A stretch of 64,000 nt of DNA from JBGPQJ01 sp963709295 (GTDB lineage Bacteria; Chloroflexota; Anaerolineae; Anaerolineales; Villigracilaceae), in the NCBI GenBank assembly GCA_963709295.1, contig CAVPVW010000006.1:1-64000 (forward strand). Reading direction: 5' to 3'. The notes beneath the pieces were generated by a model. That model made no database searches and was not told the origin of the DNA. It was given only the letters and a program-made list of their open reading frames with translations. A program made the position numbers and the translations under genes. Below, piece by piece: positions 55,094 to 64,000 of this stretch (position 1 is the first letter of the stretch; each line of letters opens with the position of its first letter).

Positions 55094-56848
55094 CTATCCC
55101 TCAGCCTCGATCGCCTGCACGGCAGCATCCATCGTCCGGTGGAAGTGATCCTCGCCGATCAGATCGACAAGCCCGGTCTTGCGAGCGAACTCTAGCACAG
55201 GGCTGTGCGCACCAGCCACATGGAGGCTGATCCCTTTTGCGTGTAATTCCTTGACCAACCCCATAAGCACCTCGGCGCTGGTCAGGTCGAGGGAATTCTG
55301 ATTGATCGCGTCGAAAAGCACCGCGCGCGGCAACGGGTCGCTCCCTTCGAGGATGTTCTTGATCTGGTCGCGGACGGTTAGAGCATTGGCATAGTACAAC
55401 TGAGCGTCGAGCCGGAAGATCAGGATGCCGGGCACCGGTACGATTTCCGGATGACGCTGGAGGTCAGCATACGCATCCGCAACGCCGGGTACACGTCCGA
55501 GGATGGCCAGGTGCGGTCGGCTGGATTGATAAATCACCAGGAGAAGCGAAGCCAGCAGGCCGATGATCATGCCTTGCAGTACATCCACCAGCACCACCCC
55601 AAAAAAGGTGAGCAAGGCAAGCCCGAATTCCGTCTTTGATACCAGGCGGATTTGTTGCAGTTTGCGTGAAGCGAGAATATGCGATACCGCGTGGATGATC
55701 AAAGCCGCCAGCACGGCTTCAGGTAAATTCTTAAAGAGCGGGGTGAGAAACAGGACCGTTACAATGGTGGCAACCCAGGTCACCAGGTTGGTTACCTGCG
55801 AACGTGCCCCCGCGCCATCTTTAACTGCTGAAGCGGACATGCTGCCCGCTGCGATCATCCCTCCAAATAGGCTGCTCACAATATTGGCCACGGCATGGGC
55901 GTTCAACTCCTGGTTCGGATCCACTTCATAGCCATGTTTCTCCGCGAATTCGCGCGCCACCCCCAGCGCTTCACTGTAGGCCAGCAGCAGAACGCCGACG
56001 GCAGGCAGGATCATCGCCAGGACAGCTGTTAGCGGTACTTTGGGGATGCTGAAGGATGGCAGTCCCTGTGGAAGCGTTCCCACAATTTCCACACCATGGT
56101 TGGTTTCCAGGTTAAACACAGTACTCAATGCGATGTAACCGAAAAGGACAACCAGACCGGCGGGAAATTTCCTGCTCAGGCGGGGCAGCAGGAATAACAG
56201 CCCGAGCGCGCTGATTCCGACCGCAAACGTGATCCAGTTCGCCTGGGGGAGTTCACGGATGATACCAATGAGTTTTTCCAGTGTATTGCCTTCGGGCTTT
56301 TCCACTCCGAATATCTTATTGAGCTGTCCCACCGCGACGAACAAGGCCAGACCGGTGATAAATCCGCTCATCACGGGCTTGGACAGGAATTGCGTGATGA
56401 AGCCCAGCCGTGCGATGCCGGCCAGGAGGAAGATCACCCCGACGACCAGGGCGAATGCCACTGCATATTGCTGGTAGATTTGCGGGTCCACCGGGGCCAT
56501 GGTGTCGGTCACAACCTCGGTCGTGACCAGTGTGGCTACTACTGCGGATGCAAGCAGCGCTGCGGTGGCGGAGGTGGCCTGGACAACCAGGTGGCGGGAT
56601 GTCCCGAAGATCGCATAGACCAGCAAGGCTGCCAGCAGCGTATAAAGACCCACCTGGGGCGGCAGGCCAGCAACGCCGGCATACGCCATCGCTTCTGGGA
56701 CGACCAAACCCCAGAGCGTCAAACCGGCAAGGAGATCGGCGGTCAGCCAGGAACGGTCATACTTGGGCAGCCATTGGAGAATGGGCAGGTAGCGCGCCAT
56801 CGTGCTTTTTTGCTTGGAGACATTGGCAGGAGTGGCTGTCGAGGTCAT
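55094..56848 (-). CDS. SulP family anion transporter with STAS domain (copy 2)
   Basis: A 584-residue carrier on the opposite strand to its neighbours. The SulP core has GLTLWGLVVPEAMAYAGVAG and GGMIAAGSMSASAVKDGAGA, and the STAS domain begins near 470 (FRLDAQLYYANALTVRDQ). AAAGGAAGATAAACC precedes the ATG. It may import or export sulfate or sulfite. It is distinct from copies 1 and 3. Confidence 0.9.
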   Translation of the reverse strand: MTSTATPANVSKQKSTMARYLPILQWLPKYDRSWLTADLLAGLTLWGLVVPEAMAYAGVAGLPPQVGLYTLLAALLVYAIFGTSRHLVVQATSATAALLASAVVATLVTTEVVTDTMAPVDPQIYQQYAVAFALVVGVIFLLAGIARLGFITQFLSKPVMSGFITGLALFVAVGQLNKIFGVEKPEGNTLEKLIGIIRELPQANWITFAVGISALGLLFLLPRLSRKFPAGLVVLFGYIALSTVFNLETNHGVEIVGTLPQGLPSFSIPKVPLTAVLAMILPAVGVLLLAYSEALGVAREFAEKHGYEVDPNQELNAHAVANIVSSLFGGMIAAGSMSASAVKDGAGARSQVTNLVTWVATIVTVLFLTPLFKNLPEAVLAALIIHAVSHILASRKLQQIRLVSKTEFGLALLTFFGVVLVDVLQGMIIGLLASLLLVIYQSSRPHLAILGRVPGVADAYADLQRHPEIVPVPGILIFRLDAQLYYANALTVRDQIKNILEGSDPLPRAVLFDAINQNSLDLTSAEVLMGLVKELHAKGISLHVAGAHSPVLEFARKTGLVDLIGEDHFHRTMDAAVQAIEAEG

Positions 56849-57198
56849 GGTTTATCTTCCTTTAGGTGGCGATTTATACCTGTCATACCAGTTTTCCCTA
56901 CGAGCGATCTTGAGGTGGACATGTCCGGCTGATCTGCATACCTTTGCATCTCAGGCAGGGTACCGGATACTGAATGATTATATAATAATTTTTTGCAGGA
57001 TGGCGGTTTTGGAATCCTGACCATACCTGTGGAAAAGTGATCTCGAAGATGTTCAATCTTAGAACAAGGAATGGCTCAACAGATAAGTGTAAAATGGTTT
57101 TTCTGTTTTTCGGGAGCCGCGGATAACTTGAATTCACCTTATTTATAGATTAAAATTCTCTGATTAGTGATTGTGCGTATTGAATCCATCCTCATCGA
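56849..57198. other. Divergent control region between SulP copy 2 and LuxR regulator 2
   Basis: 350 bp with no gene. An AT-rich core at 56976-56995 carries overlapping TATAAT boxes on both strands (minus 56977-56982, plus 56981-56986). It is the likely promoter zone for the transporter and possibly the regulator. I see no strong operator repeat. Confidence 0.45.
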
Positions 57199-59896
57199 AT
57201 GACCAACTCACTGCATGATTCCCTGCTCCTGACCAAGCTCAACCGTCCGCGACTGAGCCGTGATCTGGTCCCTCGTCCGCGCCTCTTGAGCCGGCTCGAG
57301 TCACAGTCCAGCCTGGTCCTGGTGGTCGCGCCGGCAGGCTACGGCAAGACCACGCTGGTCGGCTCCTGGCTGGAGGCATCTCCCTTGCCGAGCGCCTGGC
57401 TGGCCCTCGATGAATCAGACAATAATTTTGGGAACTTTGTGCACTATCTGATTGCCGCCATTCAAACTCAATTTCCCTTGATTGGCGGTGGAACGGTCAA
57501 CCTCTTTAGAACGGCCTCTTCGCCTTCCATTAATTCCCTCAAGAACAGCCTGCTCAATGAGCTGTCCACCATAGCCCAGGAGTATATTCTCGTTCTTGAT
57601 GATTATCACCTCATCCACAACAGTGTCATTCACGGGCTGCTTACTGAACTATTGCACAACCCGCCCGCTTCCCTGCATCTGGTGATGGCCGCCCGCAATG
57701 ACCCGCCGCTGCCCTTACCGGGGTTGAGGGCGCGCGGACTGGTGACCGAGCTGCGCGGTGCGGACCTGAAATTCACGCTCGATGAAATAACGAGTTTTTT
57801 CCGCGACGTCCTGCGCTTTGAAATCAGCGACCAGGAAATTACCGCCCTGGAAGAAAGTACGGAGGGTTGGCCGGTCAGCCTGAGGCTGGCGGCAATCCAC
57901 TACCGGCAATCCGGTCCCTCCAGCCTGATTGAAGCCAGCCAGCGCGGAGGCAATCGTTACCTGATCGATTACCTGGTCAGCGAGGTGTCGGCGAAACTTC
58001 CCGCGGAAGCCCGGGATTTTCTTCTAAAAACATCCATCCTCGAGAATCTGTGCGGACCATTGTGCGATGCGGTCATGGAATTCAACAGCGACCTTGGCAG
58101 GAGCCAGGAGCAATTGGAATGGCTGTATAACTCGGAGTTTTTCACTCTACCGATCGAAAATGCTCCCGGTTGGTATCGGTACCATCCCTTGTTCCGTCAA
58201 TACCTGGTGACCGAGCTGAAACGGATTCTTCCTCGTGCTGAGATTGCAGCGCTTCACTTACGCGCCAGCGCCTGGTTTGACGGTCAGGGTTTCCTCGAAA
58301 AGGCGATCGAGCATGCCTTTACGGCTGAGGACACAAAAACGGCCGTGGACATCTTTTTGCGGCACAGGCGGGAAATCACCAGCAGAGATGACTGGCTTTC
58401 GCTTCAACGAATATTGATGATGTTTCCTCGAGAGGTGATCGATAACCAGCCGGAGATGAAATTAGGCGAGGCATCTGTCTTGCTGTTCCAGGCTCAACAT
58501 TCCAGGGTAACGGCCATCCTTGATGAAGTGGAATCCTTGCTTGCGAAATCACGCCTGACGAAATCCGACCGGAACCGTTTGGAGGGTGAGATCGCCGCCA
58601 GGCGCTCCGCGGCTGCTTTTTGGGCGGGTGACATAGCACAAAGCACCTTGCTGGCACGGTCCGCTGTGAAAAAGCTGCCTCCGGAATGGTGGCAGCCGCG
58701 CGAACAGGCAAAGATGTTTCTAAGCGTTTGTTTGCTGATCCAGGGTGATTCGAATAAGGCGCTGGAAATTCTCAACAACTCCAACGAACCTGATTTCGGC
58801 GCCGTCTACCGTGCCCGCCAGCTCATCTCCACCTGTTTTATCCATTGGATGTCGGCAGACCTGCCTGCTATTGAAAGGGCAGCGCATAAAATCCTTGAGA
58901 AATATGACGAAAGAAAAGGACCAGTAGAAGGGGTCACCTGGGCGCGACATTTCCTGGGAATCGTTTATTTTCACTGGAACAATTTTGAAAAAGCCGAATC
59001 CTATTTCTCTGCTCTTGTCTCGCATCCTCATCAGGTGCATACGCTGTGTTACGTCAACAGCGCCGTCGCTTTGGCATTGATTTACCAGCTTCGTGGAGAG
59101 ACGGACAAGGCTCAGGAATTGTTGGAAACCCTGCTTTCATTTGCCGTGGATACGGGTAATCCTTTTGCAATTAGTGCTGCGGGTGCGTTGAAAGCCGAGC
59201 TGGCCATACGGCAGAGAAAACTGAGCGAGGCCGTTCACTGGGCAGACACCTACAAAACCCCCAAGACGGTCCGTTTGCCCAATTTCTATGCTCCGCCCCT
59301 CACCTACGTCCAGGTGCTGCTCGCTCAGAATTCGCCGGCCAGCCGCAAAAAAGCGGGCAGGACACTTGCGAGGCTCAAAAAATCCTTCACTGCCGAACAC
59401 CAGACCCGCTGGTTGATCAGCGTTCTGGGCTTGCTGTCTTTGTTTCACCTTGCGGAGGGAGACGGGAAAAAGGCTCTGGCGGAATTGAGAAAAGCGGTCG
59501 CTCTGGCTGAACCGAGTGGGTTCATCCGCCTCTTCGTTGATCTGGGGGAATCGGTAAAACCGCTCCTGGAAAAACTCAAGGAAGAAGGGACCTCGTCACC
59601 TTACATTGCCGGCATTTTATCCGCCATGGAAATCCAGAGAATCCTTGTTAACAGCCGGGCAGAAGACAAAAGCGGCATCCTTATCCGCGCTCCTGGTTTC
59701 GTACGGGGTGACCAGGCGGGAACAGGAAGTGCTGCAGCTTTTGGATAAACGGTATTCCGACGGGGAGATTGCGGAAGCCCTGTTTATTTCGAAGGAAACG
59801 GTCCACAGCCATATCGCGCACTTAAGTGACAAGCTTGGCGTGCACGGACGACGCGCTATTGTTCAGGAAGCCAGAAAGCTGGGTCTTCTCGGCTGA
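57199..59896 (+). CDS. MalT-like ATP-dependent LuxR regulator (copy 2), frameshifted
   Basis: About 898 residues, paralogue of the regulator at 45970; both begin with SLLLTKLNRPRL-like segments. Walker A is APAGYGKTT (Lys50), Walker B YILVLDDYH, then a helical repeat region, and a LuxR helix-turn-helix near the end (VTRREQEVLQLLDKRYSDGE). The frame changes between about 59660 and 59700, leaving the DNA-binding domain in another frame. With similar breaks elsewhere, an indel error is likely. The small gene at 60036 follows after a TATAAT box. No ribosome site is seen at the ATG. Confidence 0.88.
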
Positions 59897-59967
59897 CCTG
59901 GATCGATTCACCTCCTCTCCATCTCTTTTTTCTCAATTTATCACCTTTTCATAGTGATGCATATTTT

Positions 59968-59973
59968 TATAAT
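59968..59973 (+). promoter_or_regulatory. Putative -10 box of small protein 2
   Basis: TATAAT 62 nt before the GTG at 60036; no -35 match. Confidence 0.4.
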
Positions 59974-60035
59974 CCGCCGTATGCTTGTGGTGGTGGGCAT
60001 GCGGCATATTTCGCGACCCATCAGGAGGCAGTCCT

Positions 60036-60296
60036 GTGGTCCAAGCTCATAATAGCTTTAAGATATCCATGCGAGGACCGTTCGATGTGAAATGGGCCGA
60101 CTATGTGGGCGATAAACTGGTTCACGTGGAAACAGACGAGGGGAAGATTCCAGTCACCACCCTGTTTGGATATTCCGTCGACCTGGCTGCCTTTCTCGGC
60201 ACGCTGCATACTTTTATCGACCTGGGTTACCCGGTGGTCGGCTTTGAATACCATCAGGTTGACACGGTGTCATCTATTCAATCGTCGAAACAGTAA
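60036..60296 (+). CDS. Small conserved protein behind LuxR regulator (family copy 2)
   Basis: 86 residues, starting at a GTG with AGGAGG 7 nt upstream. Core KISMRGPFDVKWADYVGDKL then GKIPVTTLFGYSVD and AAFLGTLHTFIDLGYPV. It is homologous to the protein at 48778. It precedes the sulfatase by 112 bp. No known family recognised; a single alpha/beta domain is likely. Both genomic copies are behind the same kind of regulator, which is the main clue to its role. Confidence 0.75.
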   Translation: MVQAHNSFKISMRGPFDVKWADYVGDKLVHVETDEGKIPVTTLFGYSVDLAAFLGTLHTFIDLGYPVVGFEYHQVDTVSSIQSSKQ

Positions 60297-60408
60297 GGGC
60301 TTTCATGGGTATACTTAATAGGAGCGTTGAGCTACGATTACCTTACCACCAGCAAGCCATCACTATGATTTGACCAGAATAGAAAAATAATCAAAAAGGA
60401 GAATTCTC

Positions 60409-62772
60409 ATGGCAATCAAGATCTATAAAGATGGAACCCCCTTCACCGGCGTAATCGGACGGACCACCGAAGAATCCTCGCCGGCCTGGCCGGACTCGCC
60501 GCGCCCCCCGGAAGGCGCGCCGAACGTGCTCTTCTTCGTGCTGGACGACGTGGGCTACGGGCAGTTATCTTGCTTCGGTGGTCTGGTCGAGACACCTGTG
60601 TTGGATAGCGTAGCAAACAATGGTTTACGTTACACCAACATGCACACCACCGCCCTGTGTTCGCCTTCCCGCGGCTGCATCCTGACCGGGCGCAATCACC
60701 ACTCCATCGGGCTGGCCTCGATCACCGAGACCTCCACGGGATATCCTGGCTACAATGGCATCCTGCCCTTCGATAGGGGCATGCTCAGCGAAATGATGCT
60801 TCAACAGGGCTACAATACCTTCTGTGTTGGGAAATGGCACCTGACACCCCCTGAGCATACGACCGCAGCCGGTCCGTTTGACCGCTGGCCGCTTGGACGC
60901 GGCTTCGAGCGCTACTACGGCTTCCTGGGCGGCGAAACCAACCAGTGGTTCCCCGAGCTGACCTACGATAACCACACCGTGGAGGCGCCCAGTACGCCAG
61001 CAGAGGGTTACCACCTGAGCAGCGACCTGGCCGATAAAGCCATCGAGTTCATCCAGGATTCTCAGGTCAACGCGCCGGACAAGCCCTTCTTCATGTACTA
61101 TGCCACCGGTGCCGGTCATGCACCTCACCACGTGCCGAAGGAATGGGCTGATAAGTACAAGGGTAAATTCGATATGGGCTGGGACAAGTACCGCGAGATG
61201 GTCCACAAGCGCCAGATCGAAATGGGCATCATCCCTGCAGGCACCGAACTTTCGGCGCACGACCCGGATGTACCGGCTTGGGATACCCTGCCAGCCGATA
61301 CCAAGCGACTTTATGCCCGTTTCATGGAGGTCTATGCCGGATTTGTCAGCTTCACCGATCATCACTTTGGACGCATCCTTGACTTCCTAAAGAAAATTGG
61401 CGAGCTGGACAACACACTCATCATGGTTGTCTCCGACAACGGCGCCAGTTCCGAGGGCGGCCCGGTCGGTTCGCTTAACGAGATGTACTTCTTCAACAAC
61501 TTGAAGGAATCGCTGGAAGATAATTTCAAGATGATCGACAAACTGGGCGGCGTCGAGTCCAACAACCACTACCCGTGGGGTTGGACCAATGCCGGCAACA
61601 CGCCTTTCCGCCGCTGGAAACGCGAGACCTATCGGGGCGGCACGACCGACCCTTGCATCGTCTCCTGGCCGAAGGGCATCAAAGCCAAAGGCGAGATCAG
61701 AACACATTACGGACACATCATCGACTTCGTCCCGACAGTTTTGGAAGCATTGGGAATAGAAGCGCCAGCGAGCATCCGCGGCGTGAGCCAAGCTCCCATC
61801 GACGGCATCAGCTTCGCCCATACCTTCAACAAAGCTGATGCGCCCAGCAACCACCACACCCAGTACTTCGAGATGTTCGGTCACCGATCCATCTACCACG
61901 ATGGCTGGCGGGCGGTCTGCCCGTGGCCAGGAACCAGCTTCACCGAGGCTGCAAAGAAGGATCGTCGCTTTGGAAACCCCATCCCGAACCAGGTGCTCGT
62001 GGATATTGAGACCCATGATTGGGAGCTCTACCACATCGATGAGGACTACTCCGAAACCAAGAACCTGGCTGCCGAACACCGCGACAAGTTGATCGAAATG
62101 ATCGGCCGCTGGTGGGCTGAAGCCGGCAAGTACCAGGTGCTGCCCCTCGACGGGAGCGCGCTCCAGCGTCTCAACGTGGAGCGCCCGACGATCTCCAGGC
62201 CGCGCAACAAGTTTGTCTATTACGCAGGCGGGGCGCCAGTTCCCTTTGCCGCGGCGCCCAAGACCTACAACCGGCCATGGAGTATCACAGCCAAGGTCCT
62301 GATCCCGAAAGGCGGCGCAGAGGGAGTCCTGTTGGCCCAGGGCGGCAACATCGGCGGCTATACCTTCTTCGTCAAGGAGAAGAAACTCCACTTCCTTTAC
62401 AACCATCTTGGCCGTGACAGGTTCTGGCTGCATTCCACCGAGACGATTCCGGAAGGGGAAGTCGAACTGCGCTACGAGTTCGAGCCGACCGGCAAGCCCA
62501 ACCCTGCTGAGGGCATGGGCGTGCCTGCTCGCATCCAGCTCTACATTAATGGCAAACTGGTCGCGGACCTTGATATGCCCTTCTCGATATTGAACATGTG
62601 GGGAACAGAAGGCCTGACCTGTGGTTACGACGGCGGTGATTGTGTGGCACCGGCTGAGTACAGTGATCAATTCGCATTTACCGGGACCATCCACAGTGTC
62701 ACGCTGGACCTATCCGGCGAATTGATCGAGGATAGCGAAGCTGAAATGAGAATCGCCATGAGGCGGCAGTAA
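60409..62772 (+). CDS. Arylsulfatase, long AtsA/AtsD-like type
   Basis: Hydrolyses sulfate esters to free sulfate. The 787-residue protein has the formylglycine motif CSPSRGCILTGR at Cys84, which must be oxidised by a maturase. Metal-binding Asp46 and Asp47 are in FFVLDDVGYGQ, and the later DNGASSEGGP and GKWHLTP elements complete the active site. The extra C-terminal domain of about 200 residues matches the length of the long mycobacterial arylsulfatases. No signal peptide is visible, so it is probably cytoplasmic. AAAAAGGAGAATTCTC precedes the ATG. No sulfatase maturase is in the window. Confidence 0.93.
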   Translation: MAIKIYKDGTPFTGVIGRTTEESSPAWPDSPRPPEGAPNVLFFVLDDVGYGQLSCFGGLVETPVLDSVANNGLRYTNMHTTALCSPSRGCILTGRNHHSIGLASITETSTGYPGYNGILPFDRGMLSEMMLQQGYNTFCVGKWHLTPPEHTTAAGPFDRWPLGRGFERYYGFLGGETNQWFPELTYDNHTVEAPSTPAEGYHLSSDLADKAIEFIQDSQVNAPDKPFFMYYATGAGHAPHHVPKEWADKYKGKFDMGWDKYREMVHKRQIEMGIIPAGTELSAHDPDVPAWDTLPADTKRLYARFMEVYAGFVSFTDHHFGRILDFLKKIGELDNTLIMVVSDNGASSEGGPVGSLNEMYFFNNLKESLEDNFKMIDKLGGVESNNHYPWGWTNAGNTPFRRWKRETYRGGTTDPCIVSWPKGIKAKGEIRTHYGHIIDFVPTVLEALGIEAPASIRGVSQAPIDGISFAHTFNKADAPSNHHTQYFEMFGHRSIYHDGWRAVCPWPGTSFTEAAKKDRRFGNPIPNQVLVDIETHDWELYHIDEDYSETKNLAAEHRDKLIEMIGRWWAEAGKYQVLPLDGSALQRLNVERPTISRPRNKFVYYAGGAPVPFAAAPKTYNRPWSITAKVLIPKGGAEGVLLAQGGNIGGYTFFVKEKKLHFLYNHLGRDRFWLHSTETIPEGEVELRYEFEPTGKPNPAEGMGVPARIQLYINGKLVADLDMPFSILNMWGTEGLTCGYDGGDCVAPAEYSDQFAFTGTIHSVTLDLSGELIEDSEAEMRIAMRRQ

Positions 62773-62907
62773 AACAGTTGGATAATTACTCGAGGTGGGT
62801 CTCCCAACCAATGTCCCGGAAACTCACCCTCAGAGCGAAGTAGGACAGTAATAAGCTGTAATTTCGTTGGGAATCGTTTAGCGATCGAAAAAAAAAGGAG
62901 AATCAAG

Positions 62908-63264
62908 ATGAAGCTCAACAATTCGGGTTGTTTGACAGGATTTGTCGCAGGTTTATCACGCATCTTCCTGGTCATGGTTTGGATCGCCCGACCGGCGAAT
63001 TTTACCCCCGTCTTCGGCTCCTGGATCGTCCCCTGCCTTGGCTTCCTGTTCCTGCCTTTCACCACCCTGATGTACATCATCCTGTATACCCCGGGTGTCG
63101 GCCTCTCCGGCCTTGACTGGGTGTGGCTGATCCTGGCAGTGGTTCTCGATGTGGGCCATGTGGGCTTTACCGCGGCCACCAACCGCGACAAGATCCCGCA
63201 AGGAGTCCCGGGCGCTTTGCCTCCGGAGCCTCCTGCAACACCGCCGGCTGCACCCAAGCCTTGA
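62908..63264 (+). CDS. Small membrane protein, paralogue 3 of 3
   Basis: 118 residues with two to three hydrophobic segments and a Pro-rich tail (GALPPEPPATPPAAPKP). Very similar to the protein at 36928 and less so to that at 32593. AAAAAAGGAGAATCAAG precedes the ATG. Placed between a sulfatase and a SulP transporter here, but near an ion channel and a deaminase in the other copies, so it is not tied to one pathway. Confidence 0.75.
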   Translation: MKLNNSGCLTGFVAGLSRIFLVMVWIARPANFTPVFGSWIVPCLGFLFLPFTTLMYIILYTPGVGLSGLDWVWLILAVVLDVGHVGFTAATNRDKIPQGVPGALPPEPPATPPAAPKP

Positions 63265-63299
63265 TGTATAACAGAGCAGGTAAGTAAAACTACTTCAAA

Positions 63300-63362
63300 A
63301 AGACTGCTTTTGTCCAACGTTCCATGATGGATTTCATGGGGCGTCTTGGCGGAAGCAGTCTT
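63300..63362 (+). terminator. Possible long hairpin after small membrane protein 3
   Basis: AAGACTGCTT at 63300 pairs with AAGCAGTCTT at 63353. An inner CCATGA/TCATGG hairpin lies between them, and CTTCATTTG follows. May end the transcript; it is weaker than other terminators here. Confidence 0.4.
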
Positions 63363-63539
63363 CTTCATTTGAATTCTGGCAGCCCGGATAAATGGATCTC
63401 CTGATTTAGTCATTGCCGGCAGAGTGATCAATTCCCGGCAGTGAGTGCAAGGAAAACGGCTACAATAAAGAAGACAGAATCGACAGGAAATAAAAAACAA
63501 TAATGGCAATAAACCGGATGACAAAAGACAGGTTGATCT

Positions 63540-64000
63540 ATGCTTGAAGAAATCCTGAAGAATAAGCGTCTGATCCAATATATTCCCATCATCGGCTGGG
63601 CCAGGTCGTACCAACGCCAATGGCTGCGTGACGACCTGGTTTCCGGCGTGGTCGTCGGGATGATCATGATCCCCGTGGCGATGGCCTATGCCCAGATGGC
63701 CGGTGTGCCGCCTCAGGCGGGGTTGTATGCGGCGATCGTGGGTATGACGACCTACGCCCTCTTTGCCACCAGCCGGCACATAAAGATCACCACCAGTTCA
63801 ACGATGTCGATCATGTCGCTGGCGGTGGTCGCCCCGCTGGCGGCTGGTGACCCGGCCATGCTGATGACGCTCTCGTCCGCACTGGCGCTCACCGTCGGCG
63901 TCATCATGCTCGCCCTCTCCCTGGCGAAGCTGGGTTTCATCTCGGACTTCCTGGCCAAGTCGGTGATGACGGGGTATGTGTTCGGCGTGGCCGGTCTCAT
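63540..64000 (+). CDS. SulP family anion transporter (copy 3), cut by window edge
   Basis: First 153 residues of a SulP carrier. LVSGVVVGMIMIPVAMAYAQMAGVPPQAGLYAAIV matches the first SulP repeat in overlapping parts, and the frame is open at base 64000. It has no strong ribosome site before the ATG. Its STAS domain, if any, lies outside. Confidence 0.9.
   Translation, partial: MLEEILKNKRLIQYIPIIGWARSYQRQWLRDDLVSGVVVGMIMIPVAMAYAQMAGVPPQAGLYAAIVGMTTYALFATSRHIKITTSSTMSIMSLAVVAPLAAGDPAMLMTLSSALALTVGVIMLALSLAKLGFISDFLAKSVMTGYVFGVAGL

Noticed and set aside
1..64000. tRNA or rRNA genes
   Set aside because: Scanning by eye for TGGTTCRAATCC-type arms with a matching acceptor stem found only coding look-alikes; a covariance search would be needed to exclude one.
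45970..64000. Island considered as a recently acquired mobile block
   Set aside because: I see no integrase, tRNA attachment site, flanking repeats or marked base-composition change; the ribosome sites look like those in the rest of the window.

Overview
The window reads like a chromosomal stretch of an anaerobic or facultative Chloroflexota bacterium, most likely class Anaerolineae. This is an inference from protein style, not a search: Thr/Pro-rich linkers of the TPTPTP type, SH3b lipoproteins, PD40 propellers on membrane proteins, MalT-like LuxR regulators, a DUF6325/SHOCT pair, moderately high GC, and strong AAGGAG ribosome binding sites. A perfect TATAAT box sits upstream of at least twelve genes or operons, usually without a recognisable -35 box.

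Layout. 0-12 kb is mostly housekeeping: partial purA, a LysM surface protein, a HIT hydrolase, inositol-phosphate synthase, a GAF histidine kinase, a PfkB kinase, an M20 peptidase, a class III adenylate cyclase, a TgpA-type transglutaminase and a PAP2 phosphatase. 12-28 kb is signalling and cell envelope: a PknB-like kinase with an extracellular propeller, a PAS/GAF histidine kinase, DegV, a bactofilin-like membrane protein, an SH3b lipoprotein, a Gmad2-META-YbaY protein, stress-type membrane proteins and an Ig-like/TSP3/PD40 protein. 27.8-33.5 kb holds a saccharopine-dehydrogenase-like protein, the TldD/TldE protease pair and a dCMP deaminase. 33.5-35 kb is a lone TnpB element. 35-41 kb carries a voltage-gated-type potassium channel and, close by, a pentameric ligand-gated ion channel homologue with extra ectodomains. 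41-45.7 kb is a SulP transporter / lipid kinase / phosphatase operon.

46-64 kb is the most striking part, an apparent organosulfur island. It has two paralogous MalT-like LuxR regulators, each followed at once by a small protein of the same uncharacterised family. With them are a CoA-disulfide reductase-rhodanese, a DszB-like sulfinate desulfinase that keeps the catalytic Cys/His/Arg, an enoyl-CoA hydratase, a rhodanese, a BASS transporter, two SulP anion transporters (the second cut by the window edge) and a long arylsulfatase. A plausible reading is regulated release of sulfite or sulfate from organosulfur compounds, with persulfide handling and anion transport.

Two genome-level points matter. 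A nearly identical 27-bp palindrome recurs 26-33 nt after four stop codons and behaves like a dispersed terminator family. Eight otherwise well-conserved genes carry frameshifts, several of which are repaired by adding one base to a short homopolymer run, so they look like sequencing or assembly indels more than true pseudogenes.
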